5,909 bases of DNA from Pseudomonadota bacterium (lineage in GTDB: Bacteria; Pseudomonadota; Gammaproteobacteria; Burkholderiales; Burkholderiaceae), in assembly GCA_021783435.1 (NCBI GenBank), contig JAJXUC010000194.1, forward strand, positions 1 through 5,909, read 5' to 3'. The position numbers and the translations under genes are program-made. Below the pieces are notes generated by a model. It searched no databases. It was not told the origin of the DNA and saw only the letters and a program-made list of their open reading frames with translations. This document shows, one piece after another, positions 1 to 4,500 of this stretch (position 1 is the stretch's first letter; each line of letters starts with the position of its first letter).

Positions 1-776
1 ACTATCTGGGCAACCTCGACGGCCGCCACGATGTTCAGACCGTGGCGATGGATATGTGGGTGCCATACCGCGACGCGGTGCAGGCGGTCATGCCCGACGC
101 GCGCATCGTCATCGACAAGTTCCATGTCGTGCGCATGGCAAACGACGCGGTGGAGCGAGTCCGAAAGTCGCTGCGCGAGTCGCTGACGCCAAAGCAGCGC
201 CGAGGGCTGATGCACGACCGTTTTGTCCTGCTCAAGCGCGAGCGCGACCTGAACGACAAAGAACGCCTGCTGCTCTCGGGCTGGACGGCGAACTACCCCG
301 AGTTGGGCGAGGCGTACAGGCTGAAGGAGGCGTTCTACGGGGTCTACGAGGGCATGGGTACACCCGACCAGGCGCTGGCCCGCTATGCGGCCTGGCAGCG
401 GTCTGTCATCCCGGAGGTGCACGATGCCTTCGCCGACCTGATCCGCGCCTTCACCAACTGGCAACCGCAGATCCTCGCCTACTTCGACCACCCGGTCACC
501 AACGCGTACACCGAGAGCCTGAACAGCCTGATCCGGGTCATGAATCGCCTGGGTCGCGGCTACAGCTTCGAGGCGCTGCGCGCGAAGATCCTCTTCACCG
601 AGGGCGTGCACAACAAGGTCAGGCCGAAATTCCGCCGTCGTGAAGTAATGGCCGACGACATGGCCGGGCGCATGGCGATGTTCACCACGTTTCAACACGA
701 CGCGCCAGAAGCAGAGAAGAACTACGGTGTGGACATTTCAACACTGGCCAGGCTCATCGAGGAAGGCAGGCTCTGA
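1..776 (+). CDS. ISL3-family transposase, C-terminal part (5' end outside window)
   Basis: This is a DDE-type transposase of the ISL3 family, which cuts and joins the ends of its own insertion sequence. The frame is open from base 3 (Y-L-G-N-L-D-G-R) without a start, so the N-terminal zinc-finger/HTH part and probably the first catalytic Asp lie upstream of the window. Family blocks visible are AMDMWVPYRDAV (about 45-80), VIDKFHVVRMAND with its Asp at 114-116, a basic helical linker, and NAYTESLNSLIRVMNR with the likely catalytic Glu at 513-515. The C-terminus (YGVDISTLARLIEEGRL) is a typical family ending, so the 3' end looks intact. The stop TGA is at 774-776, only about 15 bp before the end of the neighbouring IS605-like element. 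The ISL3 terminal repeat is therefore not directly behind the gene and may have been displaced. Family assignment is confident; whether the copy is active cannot be judged. Confidence 0.92.
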   Translation, partial: YLGNLDGRHDVQTVAMDMWVPYRDAVQAVMPDARIVIDKFHVVRMANDAVERVRKSLRESLTPKQRRGLMHDRFVLLKRERDLNDKERLLLSGWTANYPELGEAYRLKEAFYGVYEGMGTPDQALARYAAWQRSVIPEVHDAFADLIRAFTNWQPQILAYFDHPVTNAYTESLNSLIRVMNRLGRGYSFEALRAKILFTEGVHNKVRPKFRRREVMADDMAGRMAMFTTFQHDAPEAEKNYGVDISTLARLIEEGRL

Positions 777-789
777 GCCTTCTTACACA

Positions 790-930
790 TTGACATCCTC
801 CCCGGCCTGAAGGCCTGAGATTCCTACGGCGCTCAGGCGCGGCATGGAGCCGCGCCTGAGTCGCTTCGGTGGGTTCCTGCTGCTGGCGGCCTTGCTGCAC
901 CGCTCACTTCACAGGCGATCCGGGCTGTGC
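790..930 (-). ncRNA. Predicted reRNA (omega RNA) scaffold at the tnpB 3' end
   Basis: In IS200/IS605 elements the guide RNA is processed from the transcript covering the tnpB 3' end and the RE, and its guide is the flanking DNA just beyond the RE. Here the tnpB 3' end carries a perfect 12-bp stem (832-860), followed toward the RE by the GGCC hairpin (804-815) and the terminal motif GGGGAGGATGTCA (minus strand, ending about 791). This is the expected RE layout. The guide would be read from about 790 downward (ATGTGTAAGAAGGCTCAGAG), that is, the 3' flank and last codons of the ISL3 gene. The start of the RNA near 930 is a rough guess, and expression is not shown. Confidence 0.45.
832..860. repeat. 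Perfect 12-bp inverted repeat spanning the tnpB stop codon
   Basis: CTCAGGCGCGGC (832-843) and GCCGCGCCTGAG (849-860) are exact reverse complements separated by ATGGA. The tnpB stop codon (833-835) lies inside the left arm. No T-run follows on either strand, so it is not a standard Rho-independent terminator. Its place just inside the RE fits a stem of the reRNA scaffold. Confidence 0.8.
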
Positions 931-2056
931 TCGCGCACCCGGCGGAAGCGTCCGCCGTGTTCTGCCCTTCGTCCCGCAGCATTTGCATCCCACGGGAAAG
1001 GATATTGATCGCGCCGACGACGTCGGCGTTTTCCTCGAAGCCGCATTCGACGCACGCGAACCGCGCCTGCGTCTGGCGGTTCTCTGCCGAGACATGGCCG
1101 CAGCATGGACAGGTCCGGCTGGTGTTCTGCGGCGGCACAGCGACGAGCCAGCCGCCGTTCCACGCCAATTTGTAGTCCAGTTGGCGCCTGAACTCGAACC
1201 AGCCCTGATCGAGGATGGATTTATTCAGGCCCGACTTGGCCCGAACATGTCTTCCCGGCTTCTCGGTGCTGCCTGCCGCCGTCCTGGACATATTCCGTAC
1301 CTGCAAGTCCTCGATACACACCATCGCGTGGTTTTTGCTGATCGTGGTCGTGGTCTTGTGCAGGAAGTCGCGGCGAGCGTTGCCGATGCGGGAGTGAATG
1401 CGCTGGACGCGGGCCTTCGCTCGTCTCCAGTTGCTGCTGAACTTGGTTTTGCGGCTCATCGCCTGCTGCGCCTTGCGTAAGGCGATTTCGTGCTTCCTGA
1501 AGCTGTTGAGCGGAGCAACGAACCTGCCGTCCGAGAGCGTGGCGAAACGCGCCACGCCCATGTCGATGCCCACCGCGTCGCCCTGGGGTAACGGTTGTTC
1601 GACCTCGCGCTCGGTCTGGATCGACACGAACCACGTGCCGTCCGACTGGCTCACTGTGACGTTTTTCACCGCGCCCAGCACGTCCCGGCTGAAGCGGACC
1701 CGCAACCAGCCGAGCTTCGGCAGGAAGATGCGGCTGTTGGCCTGGTCGAGCTTGATCTGCTTCGGGTCGGGGTAGCGGAACCCGTCGCCCTGGCCTTTTT
1801 TCTTGAAGCGCGGGAAGTCGGCGCGTTTGGCGAAGAAGTTGGAATACGCGCGCTCCAAATCCTTCAGAGTCTGCTGTAGCGGGTGGACTGGCGCATCCGC
1901 GAGCCAAGTCCAGCCGCTTGCTGCGCAAGGAGCGGCCCGACATTCAAAAACGCTACTGGAAAGGCGTGCTGTGGTCGCCGTCCTACTTCGCCGCATCCTG
2001 CGGCGGCGCTCCGATCTCCATCGTGCGCCAGTACATCGAGCAGCAACAGACGCCAC
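833..2056 (-). CDS. tnpB: TnpB RNA-guided endonuclease (IS200/IS605 OrfB) with lost, replaced N-terminus
   Basis: TnpB proteins are RuvC-type nucleases guided by a reRNA (omega RNA) made from the element's right end; they are ancestral to Cas12. Numbering from the GTG at 2056, family sequence runs from W51 (WLADAPVHPLQQ) to about residue 360. The RuvC residues are all present: D165 (GIDMG), E249 (CIEDL) and D345 (NADVVGAINI). The zinc finger has C316/C319 and C335/C338. A Lys/Arg-rich bridging segment lies at about 188-235. Residues 1-50 (MASVAARCTG...) are not TnpB: they are the antisense reading of the tnpA 3' end. The usual N-terminal 55-60 residues, part of the wedge domain that contacts reRNA and the target-adjacent motif, are missing. 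The start is arbitrary: GTG 2056 or ATG 1996. The C-terminal tail is the low-complexity stretch usual where tnpB overlaps its reRNA. It is probably a non-functional remnant, though the frame stays open. Confidence 0.85.
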   Translation of the reverse strand: MASVAARCTGARWRSERRRRMRRSRTATTARLSSSVFECRAAPCAASGWTWLADAPVHPLQQTLKDLERAYSNFFAKRADFPRFKKKGQGDGFRYPDPKQIKLDQANSRIFLPKLGWLRVRFSRDVLGAVKNVTVSQSDGTWFVSIQTEREVEQPLPQGDAVGIDMGVARFATLSDGRFVAPLNSFRKHEIALRKAQQAMSRKTKFSSNWRRAKARVQRIHSRIGNARRDFLHKTTTTISKNHAMVCIEDLQVRNMSRTAAGSTEKPGRHVRAKSGLNKSILDQGWFEFRRQLDYKLAWNGGWLVAVPPQNTSRTCPCCGHVSAENRQTQARFACVECGFEENADVVGAINILSRGMQMLRDEGQNTADASAGCASTARIACEVSGAARPPAAGTHRSDSGAAPCRA

Positions 2057-2061
2057 ACTGA
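1903..2061 (+). pseudogene. tnpA: 3' remnant of IS200/IS605 Y1 transposase TnpA
   Basis: Reading plus-strand codons from 1903 to the TGA at 2059-2061 gives AKSSRLLRKERPDIQKRY, then WKGVLWSPSYFAASCGGAP, then ISIVRQYIEQQQTPH. This is the C-terminal third of an IS200-like HUH/Y1 single-strand transposase. The YxxxQ motif (Y-I-E-Q-Q) carrying the nucleophilic tyrosine is present. The N-terminal part with the HUH metal-binding histidines is absent, because upstream of about 1903 the same frame reads antisense to tnpB. About 52 residues remain of a protein usually 130-150 long. There is no start codon, so this is a fragment. It fixes the element as IS605-like rather than a tnpB-only (IS1341-like) insertion. 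Confidence 0.85.
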
Positions 2062-2068
2062 AACCCTA

Positions 2069-2116
2069 GGACGGCTACGCCGTCCGCGCTATCCTTCCCC
2101 GCCCTGAACGGCGGGG
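2069..2116. repeat. Two adjacent hairpins at the tnpA-side (left) end of the IS605-like element
   Basis: GGACGGC-TAC-GCCGTCC occupies 2069-2085, and CCCCGCC-CTGAAC-GGCGGGG occupies 2097-2116. Both stems are perfect 7-bp repeats and start 8 bp after the tnpA stop. The second resembles the palindrome at the other end of the element and carries the same ATCCT/CCCC lead-in and CTGAA loop, so it is the likely subterminal hairpin recognised by TnpA. The first may be a second structural hairpin or a terminator-like fold for tnpA, but no U-tract follows. Confidence 0.7.
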
Positions 2117-2208
2117 CTTGTCGCGCACCGGGTCAGTGCCATCACCACGTCCAGCATGTCGGAGAAGGCAAGCCCCAACTCATTTTGACGCAAGGTCGCA
2201 CAGCGCAT
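2089..2208 (-). CDS. Short ORF directly behind kpsT, running into the IS end (possible gene stump)
   Basis: An ATG at 2208 lies 7 bp after the kpsT stop and opens a 39-codon frame beginning MRCATLRQNELGLAFSDMLD. It ends at TAG 2089-2091, inside the LE hairpin region. Roughly the last 12 codons are IS sequence, so if it is a gene it is the stump of a longer polysaccharide-operon gene cut by the insertion. The residues before the IS look like an amphipathic helix, but I recognise no family. A GAGGGG sequence at 2221-2226 could be a ribosome site, although the spacing of 13 bases is long. The alternative is that 2176-2197 is the terminal repeat of the ISL3 element and this frame is chance. Confidence 0.3.
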   Translation of the reverse strand: MRCATLRQNELGLAFSDMLDVVMALTRCATSPAVQGGEG

Positions 2209-2215
2209 TCGCGCG

Positions 2216-2869
2216 TCACAGCCCCTCATACGCCGCAATCGCCTCGTTCACAGTCTCGTACACCGTTAACCGTCCTTGCTCCAGTACAGCGGCATGATCG
2301 CAGTGGTTGCGGATGAGATCGGTCTGGTGCGCCACGATGACCATGGCGCGGTCGCCCCGCTTTTCAAACAGCTCCTGGTCGCACTTCACTGCAAAGCGGT
2401 GGTCACCGACCGACATGGCCTCGTCGATCAGGAAACAATCGAACTCGATGGCCATGGAAATGGCAAAGGCCAGGCGCGCGCGCATGCCGGAGGAATAGTT
2501 TTTCACCGGCTCGCCCAGATACGCCCCCAGCTCGGCGAAACTCTCCACCATCTCCAGAGCCTTGTGATAGTCGACCCCATACACCCGCGAAATCAACCGG
2601 GTGTTGTCTTTGCCAGTGAGGCTGCCCTGGAAGGCATCGCCAAACGCCAGCGGCCAAGAGATGGACATCGTCTTGCGAACGATGCCGCTCTGCGGCCGGT
2701 CTGACCCGCTCATGACGCGGATCAGGGTTGACTTGCCCGCGCCATTGCGTCCCATGATGCCCCACTTCTCGCCGGGTTTCACCGTGAAGTTGATGTGGTC
2801 CAGCACCTGCCGCTGGCTGCGGCCGTGGTGAATGGGGTAGCTCTTGCAAATGTCGATGAGTTGCATCAT
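2216..2869 (-). CDS. kpsT: Capsular/surface polysaccharide ABC exporter, ATP-binding protein (KpsT-like)
   Basis: This is the nucleotide-binding subunit of an ABC-2 type polysaccharide exporter. It would pair with a KpsM-like permease in the inner membrane and use ATP to move a finished polysaccharide chain to the periplasm. In 217 residues it shows Walker A GRNGAGKST (40-48), the Q-loop area FQGSLTGKDN (80-89), the signature YSSGMRARL (125-133), Walker B DCFLIDE with catalytic E150, a D-loop (SVGD), and switch H181 (VAHQ). Its length and the SISWPLAFGDAFQGSLTG block are typical of the KpsT/BexA/CtrD branch; Wzt proteins of O-antigen exporters often have an extra C-terminal sugar-binding domain, absent here. 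The start is MMQL at 2869; AAGGA at 2883-2887 is a loosely spaced ribosome site. No permease gene adjoins it: the upstream neighbour is a PIN toxin 57 bp away. The exported polymer cannot be read from the sequence. Confidence 0.93.
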   Translation of the reverse strand: MMQLIDICKSYPIHHGRSQRQVLDHINFTVKPGEKWGIMGRNGAGKSTLIRVMSGSDRPQSGIVRKTMSISWPLAFGDAFQGSLTGKDNTRLISRVYGVDYHKALEMVESFAELGAYLGEPVKNYSSGMRARLAFAISMAIEFDCFLIDEAMSVGDHRFAVKCDQELFEKRGDRAMVIVAHQTDLIRNHCDHAAVLEQGRLTVYETVNEAIAAYEGL

Positions 2870-2926
2870 TTTTACTGTGAATTCCTTCTCTTGCGTAGGC
2901 CTTGGGATAGCCCCTCTGCGTCCCCC

Positions 2927-3340
2927 TCATCCTCCATGGCGCGCCCAGAACTCGGCTGGCGTCAAGATTGGGTACCGGTCGGCAAGCGCCAGCAGGTCTT
3001 TGTCACCGGTGATCAAACAGTTCGCTGTGCTGGCCAGGAGTGTCTGCAGCACAGCTTGGTCAGCCTCGTCACGCAACTGCGCATCGCGAGTGCCTGAGAG
3101 TTCGACAATGTCGGCCAGGAACATGAAGCTATCGGCCAGATCGCGGATCTCCGCGCTGTTCAGCCTCACCCGCGATAAACGCGGCAAAACACGCACCATT
3201 TCATCCAGGATGTAGCGTGAGAGCGCCACGTCCAATCCCCCTTGGCGCCAGGCCATGACGATGCGCCCTGGTACGCTGGCCGGGTAGGCTAAACCTGACA
3301 CCAGCACGTTGGTGTCGAGCACGACGCGCAGCGACGGCAT
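2927..3340 (-). CDS. PIN-domain toxin, COG1569-type (putative ribonuclease of a TA pair)
   Basis: This is a 137-residue PIN-fold protein of the type annotated as putative toxin component, PIN family. Such proteins are metal-dependent ribonucleases held inactive by the partner antitoxin. Acidic residues expected for the active site are D9 (VVLDTNVLVSG), E47 (ILDEMVRVL), D94 (DEADQAVL) and D113/D115 (ITGDKDLLAL), so the site looks intact. The start ATG (3338-3340) overlaps the antitoxin stop as TGATG, which fixes the start and implies translational coupling. It ends 57 bp before kpsT on the same strand with no terminator between, so read-through into kpsT is possible. The family is clear; its RNA target is unknown. 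Confidence 0.88.
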   Translation of the reverse strand: MPSLRVVLDTNVLVSGLAYPASVPGRIVMAWRQGGLDVALSRYILDEMVRVLPRLSRVRLNSAEIRDLADSFMFLADIVELSGTRDAQLRDEADQAVLQTLLASTANCLITGDKDLLALADRYPILTPAEFWARHGG

Positions 3341-3612
3341 CAGCGCTTGCCGCGTACGGCACTCACCGCTGCATCGATCTCGGCCAAGCCCAGCTCGATC
3401 GGCACCTCGTCATACGACGAAGCGATGCGGTCACTGAGCGCCTCGAAGCGCTCGCGCATGCGCCTAATGCGGGCGAATAACTCGGCATCCACCAAGGCCG
3501 CGACTGGCTTGCCATCCTTGTTGATGACGATGCTGTCGTTGCGGTACTGCACTTGATTGAGCATCTCGCCGAGGTTTTGCCGAAAATTGACGGCGCTGAT
3601 TTCAGTGATCAT
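3340..3612 (-). CDS. Phd/YefM-family antitoxin of the first PIN module
   Basis: This protein of about 90 residues begins MITEISAVNFRQNLGEML, continues with NQVQYRNDSIVINKDGKP, and then VAALVDAELFARIRR. The pattern is the N-terminal DNA-binding fold of Phd/YefM antitoxins (short strand, helix, then a D/N-S-I-V-I hairpin with K-D-G-K-P-V-A). The charged C-terminal half (EVPIELGLAEIDAAV) would wrap the toxin. I chose ATG 3612 because the family motif starts there. The frame is open further up to an ATG at 3681, but that extra stretch (MRMDAGRHLSHNDHIDH) looks non-native and covers the AT-rich palindromic region that is probably the operator. There is no strong Shine-Dalgarno; GTG 3621 is an alternative start. 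Such antitoxins repress their own operon. Confidence 0.88.
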   Translation of the reverse strand: MITEISAVNFRQNLGEMLNQVQYRNDSIVINKDGKPVAALVDAELFARIRRMRERFEALSDRIASSYDEVPIELGLAEIDAAVSAVRGKR

Positions 3613-3624
3613 GGCGGGCACCAG

Positions 3625-3656
3625 AGTGATATGGTCGATATGATCATTATGACTTA
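3625..3656 (-). promoter_or_regulatory. Probable promoter/operator of the Phd-PIN module
   Basis: A locally AT-rich stretch in otherwise GC-rich DNA lies just upstream of the chosen antitoxin start. It contains the palindrome ATGATCAT (3640-3647) and the repeated element GATATGRTC (3628-3636 GATATGGTC and 3637-3645 GATATGATC) in direct repeat with a 9-bp period. Autorepressing antitoxins bind such repeats. No promoter boxes are clear enough to assign. Confidence 0.4.
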
Positions 3657-3749
3657 AGTGGCGACCTGCGTCCATCCGCATGCAGCCTCGGCTCGCTTCT
3701 GGCAGGCTTCGGCAACAATTGGAATGGGGGCATCATCAAACAGACTCAT
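3654..3749 (-). CDS. Doubtful small ORF between the two TA modules (31 codons)
   Basis: An ATG at 3749 opens inside the last codons of vapC in another frame and reads MSLFDDAPIPIVAEACQKR, then AEAACGWTQVAT, to a TAA at 3654-3656. It fills exactly the gap between the two TA modules, and its composition (DDAPIPIVAEA) is protein-like. However, there is no well-placed ribosome site (GGGAAG touches the ATG), and no family is recognised. It could be the stump of a gene interrupted when the TA modules arrived, or chance. Confidence 0.2.
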   Translation of the reverse strand: MSLFDDAPIPIVAEACQKRAEAACGWTQVAT

Positions 3750-4140
3750 CTTCCCAGTTTTCCACGCGCAGATGCTCCACTCGGGTGAACTCGCGCAGAT
3801 TGCGCGAGACCAGGATGAGGTCGCGTGCGCTGGCTTGGCCGGCGATCAGAAGGTCATAGCCACCGATGGGCGTGCCTGACGCCGCCAACACGGCTCGAAT
3901 TTCCCCGGCACAGCGCGCGTCTTCCTGGTCGAAAGGAACCACTTCGAAGCGCAAGCCATCGACGAGGGTCAAATTTCTCTCCACGCGCTGACTTCTGAAA
4001 GCCCCGAAATACAACTCGTGTATCACGATGACCGAGACCCCCACCTCCGCTGGCCGATGCTGCCGGACACGTTGCGACACGGGCCCAGCCGGGTCTTTCA
4101 GCAGGGCAATGATGGCGTGGGTGTCGAGCACGTAGCGCAT
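3736..4140 (-). CDS. vapC: VapC-type PIN-domain toxin (ribonuclease)
   Basis: This is a 134-residue type II toxin of the VapC/FitB group, a Mg-dependent ribonuclease that stops translation when freed from VapB. Active-site residues visible are D6 (MRYVLDTHAII), E42 (IHELYFGA) and D96 (GGYDLLIAGQA), with R113-N114 in VSRNLREF at the place where the family usually has T/R-N-N/D. The length is normal. The frame is open upstream to 4251, but ATG 4138-4140 is the right start: the family motif begins there, and the ATG overlaps the vapB stop as TGATG, as in the other module. Its end overlaps the doubtful ORF at 3654-3749 by 14 bases. There is strong family support; its target (tRNA or rRNA in known cases) is not predictable. 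Confidence 0.92.
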   Translation of the reverse strand: MRYVLDTHAIIALLKDPAGPVSQRVRQHRPAEVGVSVIVIHELYFGAFRSQRVERNLTLVDGLRFEVVPFDQEDARCAGEIRAVLAASGTPIGGYDLLIAGQASARDLILVSRNLREFTRVEHLRVENWEDESV

Positions 4141-4385
4141 CAGCGAAACACTGCTTTCAGTTCTGGGCGATCTTGGGTTTGCGTCTGCTCTGTTGCAGCC
4201 TGAACAAAATCGGCATCCAACGGAGCGCAGAGCGCATCCAGCCATGCCCAATCGACAGGCATGGGCTCGAGAATCACCGCCGCGCCGTGCCGACGTATGC
4301 GCACCTCGTCACCCTCAAACCGAAACGACTTTGGCAAACGCACGGCCTGCGACCTGCCGGACCAGAAGACCTTGGCTGTTTCCAT
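4140..4385 (-). CDS. vapB: VapB/VagC-type antitoxin (SpoVT/AbrB fold)
   Basis: This is an 81-residue antitoxin. The N-terminal swapped-hairpin AbrB domain covers residues 1-42 (METAKVFWSGRSQAVRLPKS, then FRFEGDEVRIRRHGAAVILE); the R-S-Q-A-V-R-L-P-K block is the family hallmark and forms the DNA-binding dimer. The C-terminal part (DWAWLDALCAPLDADF and the acidic/amide tail to RPELKAVFR) would block the VapC active site. GAGGAC at 4391-4396, five bases before the ATG at 4385, is a good ribosome site and supports the start. It is the first gene of a two-gene operon with vapC (TGATG overlap) and is likely autoregulated through the repeats just upstream. Confidence 0.92.
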   Translation of the reverse strand: METAKVFWSGRSQAVRLPKSFRFEGDEVRIRRHGAAVILEPMPVDWAWLDALCAPLDADFVQAATEQTQTQDRPELKAVFR

Positions 4386-4390
4386 TGCAA

Positions 4391-4419
4391 GTCCTCAAAA
4401 AGATATATCAAAAAGATAT
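4391..4419 (-). promoter_or_regulatory. Tandem 12-bp direct repeat and ribosome site upstream of vapB (likely operator)
   Basis: TCAAAAAGATAT occurs twice, at 4395-4406 and 4408-4419, with a 13-bp period. The palindrome GATATATC (4402-4409) lies at the join. This is the AT-richest spot of the region and adjoins the vapB ribosome site GAGGAC (4391-4396). On the minus strand it includes TATATC/GATATA runs that could serve as a -10 box. Position and repeat structure suit binding by VapB or a VapBC complex. Confidence 0.5.
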
Positions 4420-4500
4420 GCCTTTGTCTGTCTGTTGTCAACAAGCGCCAAGGGGTGTTGCTCTCGAAAGGCATGCCTGGCGCGCCTTGGGCCAGACACC
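4420..4500. other. Spacer between the glycosyltransferase stop and the vapB operator
   Basis: No gene is seen in these 81 bp. The only structures are the palindromes GGCATGCC (4471-4478) and GGCGCGCC (4480-4487) and a weak CTGGC/GCCAG pairing. No T-run follows, so I cannot call a terminator for the glycosyltransferase gene. Confidence 0.5.

Larger units (their letters stand above)
790..2125 (-). mobile_element. Internally deleted IS200/IS605-family element (IS605-type divergent tnpB/tnpA)
   Basis: The gene order is that of IS605: tnpB on the minus strand running to a right end (RE) near 790, and tnpA on the plus strand running to a left end (LE) near 2117-2125. Both ends carry related palindromes on the same strand. 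At the RE it is GGCC-TGAA-GGCC at 804-815; at the LE it is CCCCGCC-CTGAAC-GGCGGGG at 2097-2116. Both follow an ATCCTYCCC motif. This matches single-stranded DNA transposition, in which TnpA recognises hairpins at both ends. Recognisable tnpB stops at about 1906 and recognisable tnpA starts at about 1903, so the 5' ends of both genes and the spacer are gone. With no complete TnpA the copy cannot move by itself. The outer boundaries are estimates, particularly on the right. Confidence 0.75.

Noticed and set aside
869..1480. Long plus-strand open frame (about 200 codons) across tnpB
   Set aside because: It is antisense to the conserved RuvC and zinc-finger coding sequence and shows no protein family features; GC-rich DNA gives such mirror frames.
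833..1906. TldR-type domesticated, nuclease-dead TnpB
   Set aside because: Such repressors have lost RuvC acids, whereas D165, E249 and D345 are all present here. The defect is at the N-terminus.
2069..2116. Paired hairpins as a Rho-independent terminator
   Set aside because: No T-run follows either stem on either strand, and the resemblance to the other element end makes an IS terminus the better reading.
2403..2930. Minus-strand 175-codon frame overlapping kpsT
   Set aside because: It is the kpsT sequence read one frame off; the Walker and signature motifs belong to the other frame.
4141..4251. Longer VapC start at 4251
   Set aside because: The extra 37 residues are vapB read out of frame; the PIN motif and the TGATG overlap put the start at 4140.
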